Assembly (NCBI GenBank): GCA_015234465.1
Contig: JADGNA010000003.1
Location: 1 to 50,815, forward strand
From: Salinibacterium sp.
GTDB lineage: Bacteria; Actinomycetota; Actinomycetes; Actinomycetales; Microbacteriaceae
Reading direction: 5' to 3'
DNA: 50,815 bases
Shown: in pieces, positions 24,117 through 32,926 of the stretch
Numbering within the stretch: the first letter of the stretch is position 1
How the letters are laid out: every line of letters begins with the position of its first letter
Translations under genes and position numbers: made by a program
Notes under the pieces: model-generated
What the model was told of the DNA's origin: nothing
What the model saw: only the letters and a program-made list of their open reading frames with translations
Databases searched by the model: none

Positions 24117-26525
24117 ATGTCCGTCGTTCGTGACAGCATCGCATTCGTGGAAAACCAAGACACAGAGGTCTCAGCCGCCGAGCACGTCGCCGACACCCAC
24201 GACGTGATCCGAGTCCGTGGAGCGCGGGAGAACAACCTCAAGGACGTCAGCGTCGAGATCCCTAAGCGCCGCCTCACGGTGTTCACGGGCGTCTCCGGCT
24301 CCGGCAAGAGTTCGCTCGTCTTCGACACGATCGCGGCAGAGTCGCGTCGGATGATCGACGAGACCTACAGCGCATTCGTGCAGGGCTTTATGCCCTCCGT
24401 GCCAAGGCCGGATGTCGACGTGCTCGAGGGCTTGACGACGGCCATCATCGTCGACCAAGAGCGACTCGGAGCGAACCCCCGATCGACGGTCGGCACCGTG
24501 ACCGACGCGAACGCGATGCTGCGCATCCTGTTCAGCCGGCTGGGGGAGCCCTACATCGGCGGGCCCACGGCGTTCTCCTTTAATATCCCCACCCAGAAGG
24601 CCAGCGGCGTCATGACCGGCCCCAAGGGTGAGAAGAAGATCGTGAAGGACGCGATCTACCTCGGCGGCATGTGCCCGCGCTGCGAGGGGCGCGGTGCGGT
24701 ATCCGACATCGACCTGGCGCAGGTGGTCGACGAATCGAAGTCCCTCAACGAGGGCGCCATCATGGTGCCGGGCTACACGGCCGACGGGTGGATGGTCAAG
24801 GGCTTCTCCGAGTCCGGCCTCTATCCCGCAGACAGGCCGATTGCGGACTTCACCGAGAAGCAACGCCATACCTTCCTCTATGGCGAGGTGACCAAGGTCA
24901 AGATCTCCGGCATCAACATGACCTATGAGGGGCTCATCCCCAAGATCACGAAGTCGATGCTGTCGAAGGACCTCGATGCGCTCCAACCGCACATCCGCGC
25001 GTTCGTCGAGCGGGTTGCGACCTTCACGACGTGCCCCGAGTGTGAGGGATCGCGCCTCACGGAGGGTGCGCGGTCGTCCAAGATCGACGGCATCAGCATT
25101 GCGGATGCCTGCCGAATGCAGGTGACGGACCTCAACACGTGGGTCCAGGGTCTCGACAAGCCGGGTGCCGGGCCGCTCCTCAACGCGCTGCGAGCGAACC
25201 TCGAGGCGTTCGTCGCCCTCGGCCTCGGATACCTCAGCCTCGACCGGCCCTCCGGCACGCTGAGCGGGGGAGAGGCGCAGCGCATCAAGATGCTCCGGCA
25301 CCTCGGCTCATCGCTGACCGACATCACCTATGTCTTCGATGAACCGACGATCGGCCTGCACCCGCACGACATCGAGCGGATGAACTCGCTCCTGCTGCGC
25401 CTGCGCGACAAGGGCAACACGGTGCTCGTCGTCGAGCACAAGCCCGAGACGATCACCATCGCCGACCACGTCGTCGACCTCGGGCCGCGCGCCGGGGGAG
25501 AGGGCGGCACGATCTGCTTTGAGGGCACCGTCGAGCGGCTCAAGGAGAGTGACACCCTGACCGGTCGGCACCTCGGATACCGGGCCCAGCTCAAATCCGA
25601 GGTGAGGGCATCCTCGGGAGCGATCGAGGTCAGGGGAGCGACGCGCAACAACCTGCAGGATGTCGACGTCGACATCCCCACGGGCGTGCTCACGGTCGTC
25701 ACCGGTGTCGCCGGCTCGGGCAAGAGTTCGCTCATCCACGGCTACGTCGCGCCCCGCGACGGCGTCGCAGCAATGGACCAGAGCGCGATCAAGGGCTCGC
25801 GCCGCAGCAATCCCGCGACGTACACGGGCATGCTCGAGCCGATCCGCAAGGCGTTCGCGAAGGCGAACGGGGTCAAGCCTGCGCTCTTCAGCGCGAACTC
25901 CGAGGGCGCGTGCCCGACCTGCAAGGGCGCCGGCGTGATCATCACGGAGCTCGGCTTCATGGACACGGTCGAGACTCCCTGTGAGGACTGTGGCGGGCGT
26001 CGGTTCCAGGCCGCCGTGCTCGACTACAAGCTCGGTGGGCTCGACATCACCGAGGTCTACGACCTGTCCGTCGCAGCAGCACGTGAGTTCTTCTCATCGG
26101 GCGAGGCGAAGATTCCAGCCGCCGCGACAATCCTGAGCCGCCTGCATGACGTCGGGCTCGGCTATCTGAAGCTCGGCCAGCCACTGTCGACGCTGTCAGG
26201 CGGCGAACGCCAGCGCATCAAGCTCGCGATCCAGATGGGCGAGAAAGCCGACGTCTACATCCTGGACGAGCCGACCTCCGGCCTGCACCTGGCCGACGTC
26301 GAAAACCTGCTGCGCCTTCTCGACCGTCTGGTCGACTCAGGAAAGACCGTCATCGTCATCGAGCATCACCAGGCGGTCATGGCGCACGCGGACTGGATCA
26401 TCGACATCGGACCGGGCGCCGGCCACGACGGCGGCGCGGTCGTGTTCCAGGGAACGCCTGAGCAGCTCATTGCCGACGGCTCGACGCTGACGGCGGAGCA
26501 TCTGGCCAAGTATGTCGGCGCCTGA
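24117..26525 (+). CDS. Short UvrA-like ABC ATPase
   Basis: 802 residues against about 950 for UvrA. Both ABC modules are present: Walker A GVSGSGKSS at 58-66 and GVAGSGKSS near 531-540, and signatures LSGGEAQR (382-389) and LSGGERQR near 693. Zinc-type pairs CPRCEGRG (Cys186), CPECEGSR, CPTCKGAG and CEDCGGRR are there. The first CPxCEGRG sits about 60 residues earlier than in UvrA because the UvrB-binding insert is missing. So it is a UvrA paralogue unlikely to load UvrB, of the kind seen in antibiotic or stress tolerance clusters. Start ATG 24117 is ambiguous with GTG 24147. Confidence 0.88.
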   Translation: MSVVRDSIAFVENQDTEVSAAEHVADTHDVIRVRGARENNLKDVSVEIPKRRLTVFTGVSGSGKSSLVFDTIAAESRRMIDETYSAFVQGFMPSVPRPDVDVLEGLTTAIIVDQERLGANPRSTVGTVTDANAMLRILFSRLGEPYIGGPTAFSFNIPTQKASGVMTGPKGEKKIVKDAIYLGGMCPRCEGRGAVSDIDLAQVVDESKSLNEGAIMVPGYTADGWMVKGFSESGLYPADRPIADFTEKQRHTFLYGEVTKVKISGINMTYEGLIPKITKSMLSKDLDALQPHIRAFVERVATFTTCPECEGSRLTEGARSSKIDGISIADACRMQVTDLNTWVQGLDKPGAGPLLNALRANLEAFVALGLGYLSLDRPSGTLSGGEAQRIKMLRHLGSSLTDITYVFDEPTIGLHPHDIERMNSLLLRLRDKGNTVLVVEHKPETITIADHVVDLGPRAGGEGGTICFEGTVERLKESDTLTGRHLGYRAQLKSEVRASSGAIEVRGATRNNLQDVDVDIPTGVLTVVTGVAGSGKSSLIHGYVAPRDGVAAMDQSAIKGSRRSNPATYTGMLEPIRKAFAKANGVKPALFSANSEGACPTCKGAGVIITELGFMDTVETPCEDCGGRRFQAAVLDYKLGGLDITEVYDLSVAAAREFFSSGEAKIPAAATILSRLHDVGLGYLKLGQPLSTLSGGERQRIKLAIQMGEKADVYILDEPTSGLHLADVENLLRLLDRLVDSGKTVIVIEHHQAVMAHADWIIDIGPGAGHDGGAVVFQGTPEQLIADGSTLTAEHLAKYVGA

Positions 26526-26545
26526 CGCTGCAGAGCGCACCTCCA

Positions 26546-26586
26546 CGTGAGACGGGGTTCGTCGACGCGTGAGAAGGGGTTCGTCG
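26546..26586. repeat. Two 19-bp direct repeats with 22-bp period
   Basis: CGTGAGAxGGGGTTCGTCG occurs at 26546-26564 and 26568-26586 with one mismatch. A small palindrome (ATAATG-CA-CATTAT, 26617-26630) lies 30 bp further on. Neither belongs to a coding gene; the region lies between the UvrA-like gene and the 96-residue protein. It may be an operator array or a dispersed repeat. Confidence 0.5.
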
Positions 26587-26660
26587 CAGCATCCGCGCCA
26601 CCACCGCTAAGCGCCGATAATGCACATTATGTCAAGTAACGTGCATCCCGACTCTCCGGA

Positions 26661-26951
26661 CTAGTGCTTCGTCTGCCCCGTCTCGTTGAGCGGGCCGTCC
26701 CCGACCCGGGGCTCGCCGTCGTCGATCGAGACAGGACACTCGAACACGGTGTGTTCACCCGAGTGATCCACGATGTGTTCTGCGAGCTGGCGTCCGCACA
26801 CCGAACAGCGCCATTCTCCGAAGCGTCGGTCCGTGAGGTCGCGCTCGTCGTCGGGTCGTTCATCCCCCGGCCCAGGCTCGTGCCGTCCCAACCAGTCGGC
26901 GAGCGTCTTCCGTCCGTGTTGCTGGCCTGCACCAGCCCTGTTCTGGTCCAT
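26661..26951 (-). CDS. Small hypothetical protein with Cys/His motif
   Basis: 96 residues from ATG 26951, supported by a TACCGT box exactly six bases upstream. The frame upstream of it (to 27167) is not protein-like. The C-terminal half has WRCSVCG (CxxC), then EHIVDHSGEHTVFECP, adding two His and one further Cys, a plausible small zinc-binding fold. The N-terminal half is Gly/Asp/Arg-rich and probably disordered. I recognise no family. It faces away from trpD and converges on the UvrA-like gene. Confidence 0.5.
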   Translation of the reverse strand: MDQNRAGAGQQHGRKTLADWLGRHEPGPGDERPDDERDLTDRRFGEWRCSVCGRQLAEHIVDHSGEHTVFECPVSIDDGEPRVGDGPLNETGQTKH

Positions 26952-26957
26952 GGCGCC

Positions 26958-26963
26958 ACGGTA
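26958..26963 (-). promoter_or_regulatory. -10 box, leaderless start of the 96-residue gene
   Basis: TACCGT (minus strand) lies six bases (GGCGCC) before ATG 26951 and has no Shine-Dalgarno site, matching the leaderless pattern of other genes here. Confidence 0.4.
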
Positions 26964-27022
26964 CGCCCGGGCACGGTGTTTCGCTAGGCATCCAGGGCCG
27001 AGTGATCCCGGCCCTACGATGT

Positions 27023-28075
27023 TCAGGCCCGAGTCGCCCCGACCCACTCCTCGAGCTTCGCGATCGCCGCACCGGAGTCGACTGCCTCGGCGGCGGTCGC
27101 CATGCGGCTGCGGAAGCGCTCCAGGATCGGCACCTGCGACTGCGAGGCATCCTGCGCGAGGTCCCACGCCACGAGCCCCGCCGCGGCATTGAGCAGCACG
27201 ATGTCACGCACGGGCCCCTTCTCCCCCGCCAGCATCGCGCGAGCGATGGCCGCATTCTGCGCTCCATCGCCGCCGATGAGATCAGCGATGTTCGCGGTCG
27301 GGATGCCGAGGTCACGCGGATCGAGGTCGTGCTCGTGCACGTCCCCGCGGGAGACCTCCCAGATGTGGCTGTGACCCGTCGTCGTGAGTTCGTCGAGCCC
27401 GTCATCGCCCCGGAACACGAGTGCCGTCGCTCCCCTCGTGCGGAACACGCCCACAAAGAGCGGCACGACATCCAGGTTCGCGACGCCCACTGCGGATGCC
27501 TCGGGGCGGGCGGGATTGCAGAGCGGCCCCAGGAAGTTGAAGACGGTAGGCACACCGAGTTCCTTGCGCACGAGCGCCGCGTGCCCAAATCCCGGATGGA
27601 ACTTCGACGCGAACGCGAAGGCGATCCCCGTCTCCTCCAGCACGCCGGCGACGCGCTCGGGCGACAGGTCGAGATTGATCCCCAACTCGGTGAGCACGTC
27701 CGACGCTCCCGACTTGGAGCTCACTGCCCGGTTCCCATGCTTCAACACGCGAGCTCCGGATGCCGCACACACGACACTCGCCATCGTCGAGACGTTCACG
27801 GTGCCGTAGCGGTCTCCCCCGGTGCCGACGATGTCGAGCACCATCGGATCGACGGGAAGTTCGAGCGCGTTCTCGAGCACAGCGTCGCGGAAGCCGACGA
27901 TCTCAGCGACGGACTCCCCCTTGGCCCGTAGCGCCACCAGAAACGCAGCGAGTTGGGCCGGACTCGCTTCGCCGTCCATGACCTGACGCATGGCCCACGA
28001 CGCCTGGCTGATGCTGAGATCCTCGCCTTCCAGCAGCGTCGTGAGCAGATCTGGCCAAGTCGTCGTCGAGAACAT
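27023..28075 (-). CDS. trpD: Anthranilate phosphoribosyltransferase TrpD
   Basis: 350 residues from ATG 28075 (a TTG at 28081 is in frame). Transfers phosphoribose to anthranilate, the second step of tryptophan synthesis. The PRPP-binding GTGGDRYGTVNVST starts at residue 84; KHGNRAVSSKSGASDVLTELG and HPGFGHAALVRKELG are family motifs. It stands alone, not in a trp operon, and diverges from ctaE. TAGGAT lies seven bases before the ATG, so the mRNA is probably leaderless. Confidence 0.94.
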   Translation of the reverse strand: MFSTTTWPDLLTTLLEGEDLSISQASWAMRQVMDGEASPAQLAAFLVALRAKGESVAEIVGFRDAVLENALELPVDPMVLDIVGTGGDRYGTVNVSTMASVVCAASGARVLKHGNRAVSSKSGASDVLTELGINLDLSPERVAGVLEETGIAFAFASKFHPGFGHAALVRKELGVPTVFNFLGPLCNPARPEASAVGVANLDVVPLFVGVFRTRGATALVFRGDDGLDELTTTGHSHIWEVSRGDVHEHDLDPRDLGIPTANIADLIGGDGAQNAAIARAMLAGEKGPVRDIVLLNAAAGLVAWDLAQDASQSQVPILERFRSRMATAAEAVDSGAAIAKLEEWVGATRA

Positions 28076-28082
28076 GGTCAAA

Positions 28083-28088
28083 TCCTAA
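28083..28088 (-). promoter_or_regulatory. -10 box, leaderless start of trpD
   Basis: TAGGAT (minus strand), seven bases (TTTGACC) and ATG 28075. No convincing -35. Confidence 0.4.
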
Positions 28089-28116
28089 CGACGCGTATGC
28101 GGCGCGCTCGGCCCGA

Positions 28117-28148
28117 TGACAACCCTCCTCCAGAATTTCGGCCATAAT
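28117..28148 (+). promoter_or_regulatory. Promoter of ctaE with leaderless start
   Basis: ATGACA (28117-28122) resembles a -35 box and CATAAT (28143-28148) a -10 box, 20 bp apart (longer than ideal). GGGAGGC (7 nt) then leads to GTG 28156. The leaderless reading explains why the GGAGG is too close to the start. Confidence 0.4.
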
Positions 28149-28155
28149 GGGAGGC

Positions 28156-28791
28156 GTGACCAGCACCTCAATCTCCCCCAGCCCCGGAGCGCCTGTCGTC
28201 AACAGGCCCAACGTCGTCGCGGTCGGCACGATCGTGTGGCTCGGCAGCGAGGTGATGTTCTTCGCTGGGCTCTTCGCCATCTACTTCACGCTTCGCGGCA
28301 CCTCGCCCGAACTGTGGGCGTCAGAGACCGCAATCTTGAACGTTCCCTTCGCGCTGACGATCACGATCATCCTCGTGGCGTCGTCGTTCACCGCGCAGTT
28401 CGGCGTCTTCGCAGCCGAGCGGCTGCAGCCGAGACGCACCGGCAGCCTGCTGCAGATCGGCAAGTGGGGCATGGTCGAGTGGTTCTGGGCAACCTTCATC
28501 ATGGGCGCGATGTTCGTGACGGGCCAGGTCTTCGAGTACGCCGTGCTCGTCAGCGAGTTCATCGGCATCGGGTCACACTCCTACGGCTCCGCCTTCTACA
28601 TCACGACCGGCTTCCACGGCCTTCACGTGCTGGGTGGCCTCATTGCGTTCCTCCTCATCATCGGCCGCGCCTACAGCGTCACTCGGTTCGGCCACAAGGA
28701 GGCGACGAGCGCCATCGTCGTCTCGTACTACTGGCACTTCGTCGACGTGGTGTGGATCGGGCTCTTCCTGGTCATCTACGTCCTCAAATAG
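28156..28791 (+). CDS. ctaE: Cytochrome c oxidase subunit III (CtaE)
   Basis: 211 residues from GTG 28156 (ATG 28147 is in frame). A membrane subunit of the aa3 oxidase with five spans: [25 protein letters not shown] and [21 protein letters not shown] are the conserved stretches, the latter holding the lipid-site His. It opens the operon ctaE-qcrC-qcrA-qcrB, which puts the oxidase subunit and the whole bc1 complex under one promoter. Confidence 0.94.
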   Translation: MTSTSISPSPGAPVVNRPNVVAVGTIVWLGSEVMFFAGLFAIYFTLRGTSPELWASETAILNVPFALTITIILVASSFTAQFGVFAAERLQPRRTGSLLQIGKWGMVEWFWATFIMGAMFVTGQVFEYAVLVSEFIGIGSHSYGSAFYITTGFHGLHVLGGLIAFLLIIGRAYSVTRFGHKEATSAIVVSYYWHFVDVVWIGLFLVIYVLK

Positions 28792-28863
28792 TGGCGACGG
28801 CGCCACGTCACGGCCGCCTCGTCATCGCAACCGCAACTCGAAGAACGGGAAGACCACAGCACC

Positions 28864-29682
28864 ATGGGAATTGACTCGACCACTACGGATCGTCGTGGCA
28901 AGCGAGCAGGACGTCGCCACCCTCTCGCGAGCGTCGCGCTGATCCTCGCGGGCCTCGTCACGACCGGTGGCGCCTACGCGCTCTTCACGTCGACTGCGAC
29001 CGCTGAGACGGCGAACACCGCGATCGTGCACCAGCAACTGGTCGACGAGGGCAAGGCGCTCTTCGACGCGAACTGTGCGAGCTGCCACGGCTTCAACGCC
29101 GAGGGCACCGCTGAGGGCGTGAGCCTCCACGGTGTCGGCGCAGCCGCCGTCGACTTCCAGGTCGGCACGGGCCGCATGCCCATGGCTGCCCAGGGACCGC
29201 AGGCGGAGAAGAAGCCCGTGCAGTTCAGCGACGAGCAGATCGAGGCGCTTGCTGCGTACGTCGCGTCGCTCGCTCCCGGGCCCGAGGTGCCCGACGAGTC
29301 CCTCTTCGAGGGAGAGGCCGACCTTGCCAACGGTGGCGAGCTGTTCCGCATCAACTGCGCCATGTGCCACAACGTCGCCGGCTCCGGTGGTGCCCTGACC
29401 GAGGGCAAGTGGGCCCCCAGCCTCATGGGCGTCGAGGCGAAGCACATCTACGAGGCCATGGTCACGGGTCCGCAGAACATGCCCGTGTTCAACGACCTGA
29501 ACCTCTCGCCCGAAGACAAGGCTGACATCGTCGCCTACCTCAAGTTCATGGAGGAGAGCCCGAGCGTCGGCGGCATCGGCCTCGGAAACCTCGGCCCTGT
29601 CTCTGAGGGCCTCTTCATCTGGATCTTCGGTCTAGGAGCCGTAGTCGGCGTGACGGTGTGGATCGCCGCACGCGCCCACTAG
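28864..29682 (+). CDS. qcrC: Di-haem cytochrome c of the bc1 complex, QcrC
   Basis: 272 residues. An N-terminal membrane/signal segment (ASVALILAGLVTTGGAYALF) precedes two c-type haem sites, CASCH at 71-75 and CAMCH at 165-169, and a C-terminal membrane helix (GLFIWIFGLGAVVGVTVWIAA) anchors it. Two haems on one subunit replace the soluble cytochrome c, which these bacteria lack, so electrons pass straight to CtaC. Ends 61 bases before qcrA. Confidence 0.96.
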   Translation: MGIDSTTTDRRGKRAGRRHPLASVALILAGLVTTGGAYALFTSTATAETANTAIVHQQLVDEGKALFDANCASCHGFNAEGTAEGVSLHGVGAAAVDFQVGTGRMPMAAQGPQAEKKPVQFSDEQIEALAAYVASLAPGPEVPDESLFEGEADLANGGELFRINCAMCHNVAGSGGALTEGKWAPSLMGVEAKHIYEAMVTGPQNMPVFNDLNLSPEDKADIVAYLKFMEESPSVGGIGLGNLGPVSEGLFIWIFGLGAVVGVTVWIAARAH

Positions 29683-29743
29683 GCACCGAACCAACCGTCA
29701 CAGTCACACCGCACCACACAGCGTGCCAATCGAAGGGAAGAGA

Positions 29744-30817
29744 ATGGCAAAGCAGGACAACGGCGAGTCATCCGCCGCTGCCGGCTCGGCTGTCGAGAAT
29801 CACGGAGCCGTCTCGGTTTCGTCAGGCACGGCCGTCGTCGCCTCAGACGCGTTCACCAACCCGGGGCTCCCTCCGCACGAGCCGCGCGTCACTGACCTCG
29901 ACCCTGCGAAGGAACGCCGCGCGTCGCGCACGGTCGGCATGCTCTTCATCCTCTCGATCATCGGCAGCATCTTCGCGATCGTCGCGTACATCGTGTTCCC
30001 AATCGTTCCCGGCGACATGCTGTCCGTGCGACTCAACACGCTCTTCCTGGGCCTCGGCATCACGCTCGCACTGATCCCCCTCGGCATCGGTGCGATCTAC
30101 TGGGCCAAGAACCTCATGAGCAGCCACGAGCACGTGGAGATGCGCCACGCCACTCGCGGCACCGAGGAGACCCGCGCCGCCGCGGCGCGGATCTTCACGC
30201 TCGGCAACGAGGAGTCCGGCTTCACGCGTCGCAAGCTCATCCGCAACAGCCTCATCGGTGCCCTCGCAGTGTTTCCGCTGCCCGCGATCGTCATGTTCCG
30301 TGACCTCGCACCCGCCAAGGACCCGGTCGCACTCTTCAAGCAGACGATGTGGGACAAGGGCACCCGCCTCGCTCTCGACCCCTCCGGCGCCCCAATCAAG
30401 GCCTCGGACGTCACGATCGGTTCCGTCTTCCACGTCATCCCCGAGGGGCTCGAGGAGGCTGACCACCCGCTCGACGAGAAGGCCAAGGCCGCCGTCCTGC
30501 TCATGCGCCTCGACCCCTCCGCCCTCAACGAAGCGGATGACCGCAAGGGCTGGTCGTACGACGGCATCGTCGCGTACTCCAAGATCTGCACGCACGTCGG
30601 CTGCCCCGTGGCGCTCTACGAGCAGCACACGCACCACCTCCTGTGCCCCTGCCACCAGTCGGAGTTTGACGTGGCCAACCACTGTGAGGTCATCTTCGGA
30701 CCGGCGAAGAGGCCGCTCCCCCAGCTTCCGATCGCCGTGGACGCAGAAGGCTACCTGGTGGCCCAGAGCGACTTCCATGAGCCCGTTGGTCCTAGCTTCT
30801 GGGAGCGTTCCGCATGA
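29744..30817 (+). CDS. qcrA: Rieske iron-sulfur subunit QcrA
   Basis: 357 residues from ATG 29744 (AGGGAAGAGA just upstream; an earlier in-frame ATG lacks it). Three membrane spans (around residues 65-115 and 170-200) precede the Rieske domain. CTHVGC has ligands Cys282/His284 and disulfide Cys287, and LCPCHQSE has Cys301/His304 and Cys303. It takes electrons from menaquinol. The stop overlaps the qcrB ATG by four bases (ATGA). Confidence 0.95.
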   Translation: MAKQDNGESSAAAGSAVENHGAVSVSSGTAVVASDAFTNPGLPPHEPRVTDLDPAKERRASRTVGMLFILSIIGSIFAIVAYIVFPIVPGDMLSVRLNTLFLGLGITLALIPLGIGAIYWAKNLMSSHEHVEMRHATRGTEETRAAAARIFTLGNEESGFTRRKLIRNSLIGALAVFPLPAIVMFRDLAPAKDPVALFKQTMWDKGTRLALDPSGAPIKASDVTIGSVFHVIPEGLEEADHPLDEKAKAAVLLMRLDPSALNEADDRKGWSYDGIVAYSKICTHVGCPVALYEQHTHHLLCPCHQSEFDVANHCEVIFGPAKRPLPQLPIAVDAEGYLVAQSDFHEPVGPSFWERSA

Positions 30818-32445
30818 CAACCACCACCACACCCGCAGCCGCCTCGACGACGGTGACCGAGAAGCCCGTCGGCAAGGGCATGCGCTTCACGAACGCTGCA
30901 GCCAACTACATCGACGAGCGCACCAGTATCTCTGGCCTCGTCAAGGAGCTGGGTCGCAAGATCTTCCCCGACCACTGGTCGTTCATGCTCGGTGAAGTCG
31001 CGATGTACAGCTTCGTCGTCATCCTGCTCTCTGGTACCTTCCTGACGTTCTTCTTCGACCCGTCGATGTCGCACGTCACCTACAACGGCTCGTATGCACC
31101 GCTCAAGGGCATCGAGATGTCGGCGGCGATGGCCTCGACGCTCGATATCTCCTTCGACATTCGCGGTGGCCTGCTCATGCGCCAGGTCCACCACTGGGCC
31201 GCACTGCTGTTCATCGCCTCGATCGGCCTGCACATGCTCCGCGTGTTCTTCACGGGTGCCTTCCGCAAGCCGCGCGAGATCAACTGGGTGATCGGCTTCG
31301 TGCTCTTCATCCTCGCGATGGCTGAGGGCTTCACGGGCTACTCGCTCCCCGATGACCTTCTCTCGGGCAACGGTCTCCGCATCATCGACGGAATGCTCAA
31401 GGGCTTCCCCGTCGTGGGCACCTGGATCTCCTACCTCCTCTTCGGTGGTGAGTTCCCGGGACTCGTGGTCATCCCCCGCCTCTTCGTGCTGCACATCATG
31501 CTGCTGCCCGCAATCCTGATCGCGGCGCTCGGCGTGCACCTGCTGCTCATGATCATCAACAAGCACACGCAGTTCGCTGGTCCGGGCCGCACCAACGACA
31601 ACGTCGTGGGTGTTCCGGTAATGCCGGTGTTCGCTGCGAAGGCCGGTGGCTTCTTCTTCGTCGTCTTTGGCATCCTGGTGCTCATCGCGTCGCTCTTCCA
31701 GATCAACCCGGTCTGGAACTACGGACCGTACGACCCCTCCCCCGTGTCGGCAGGTACGCAGCCTGACTGGTACATCGGCTTCGCTGACGGCGCACTCCGT
31801 CTTGTGCCGCCGGGCTGGGAGTTCGTGCTGTGGGGCTGGACGTTCTCGCTGAACATCCTCGTGCCGGTCGCAGTGCTTGGTCTCTTCATCGTGATGGTCG
31901 CGATCTACCCCTTCATCGAGGCGTGGATCACGGGTGACAAGCGCGAGCACCACATCGCTGAGCGTCCGCGCAATGCCCCGACCCGCACGGCGATCGGTGC
32001 CGCCGGTGTCACGTTCTACGGCGTGATGTGGGCTGCCGCGAGCTCCGACCTCATGGCAACGCACTTCCGCCTGTCGATTGAGGGCGTGATCCACACCCTC
32101 CAGGCGCTCCTCATCGTGGGGCCGATCGTCGCCTACTTCATCACCAAGCGCGTGTGTCTCGCGCTGCAGAAGAAGGACCGCGAAATCGCGCTGCACGGCT
32201 ACGAGTCCGGCCGCATCGTCCGCCTCCCCGGCGGCGAGTACGTCGAGGTTCACCAGCCACTCTCCGAGTACGAGCGCTGGCGCCTGGTCAGCTACGAGGA
32301 CTACAAGCCCCTCATGCTGCGCCCCAACGACAAAGGCAAGATCACGGTCGGTATGCGCCTCCGTGCGAGCATGTCGCGCTGGTTCTTCGAGGACCGCGTC
32401 TCGCCCGCGACCAAGGGCGAGCTCGAGCAGGGCGGACACCACTAG
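30814..32445 (+). CDS. qcrB: Cytochrome b subunit QcrB
   Basis: 543 residues, longer than mitochondrial cytochrome b because of an actinobacterial C-terminal extension. The b haem His regions are visible in MRQVHHWAALLFIASIGLHMLRVF and in the helix ending VIPRLFVLHIMLLPA. The Q-site PDW motif appears as QPDWYIGF. It carries the menaquinol oxidation site that Q203-type inhibitors target. Last gene of the operon; a strong terminator follows. Confidence 0.95.
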   Translation: MTTTTTPAAASTTVTEKPVGKGMRFTNAAANYIDERTSISGLVKELGRKIFPDHWSFMLGEVAMYSFVVILLSGTFLTFFFDPSMSHVTYNGSYAPLKGIEMSAAMASTLDISFDIRGGLLMRQVHHWAALLFIASIGLHMLRVFFTGAFRKPREINWVIGFVLFILAMAEGFTGYSLPDDLLSGNGLRIIDGMLKGFPVVGTWISYLLFGGEFPGLVVIPRLFVLHIMLLPAILIAALGVHLLLMIINKHTQFAGPGRTNDNVVGVPVMPVFAAKAGGFFFVVFGILVLIASLFQINPVWNYGPYDPSPVSAGTQPDWYIGFADGALRLVPPGWEFVLWGWTFSLNILVPVAVLGLFIVMVAIYPFIEAWITGDKREHHIAERPRNAPTRTAIGAAGVTFYGVMWAAASSDLMATHFRLSIEGVIHTLQALLIVGPIVAYFITKRVCLALQKKDREIALHGYESGRIVRLPGGEYVEVHQPLSEYERWRLVSYEDYKPLMLRPNDKGKITVGMRLRASMSRWFFEDRVSPATKGELEQGGHH

Positions 32446-32464
32446 CCCGCAAGGTGCATTGATC

Positions 32465-32500
32465 GGAAGGGCCCCGCAGCTTCGGCTGCGGGGCCCTTCC
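32465..32500 (+). terminator. Terminator of the qcr operon (UUCG tetraloop)
   Basis: 16-bp perfect stem (32465-32480 and 32485-32500) closed by a TTCG tetraloop, 19 bases after the qcrB stop. No long T tract follows. Confidence 0.75.
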
Positions 32501-32926
32501 GCGTTGCTGGGAATCGTAGTCGTGCCGGCAGCCAGCGGTCGGCACATGTGGCTATCGGGCGCCGGTATCTTCGAATATGGCGATCGCTGGGCAGACGCCG
32601 ACCCAGGCCGTCATATGAGCCGCCCTCGCCGCGTCGACTGCCGCCCGCCCACGTGTCAGTCCCCTCCCCACCGGTGACCAGCCCCTGTCCCCGCCAGCCG
32701 CTCCGGCGGACGGGACGACTTGTGCGACACCATGCTGCACACCAGGTCGACCAGACCGCGCTGTGCTCCCGCTGGGACGCTGGGGTGATTTCGCGCGGGG
32801 AGGCGAGAACGCCAGCGGCCCGCCCGCTGGGCGTCGCCGGCGGAGCACCCGCCATCGCACGCGCAGTGGCGTCGAGGCGAGGCGTTACGTGCGTGACGAT
32901 GTCGTCGGCACGCCTTCGCCCTTTAT
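32501..32926. other. Gene-free stretch between qcrB and the GNAT gene
   Basis: About 425 bases in which every open frame is short and rich in Arg, Pro, Gly or Ser without recognisable motifs. No tRNA or convincing RNA structure is seen. It sits between two convergent operons. It could be the eroded remains of a gene. Confidence 0.5.
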
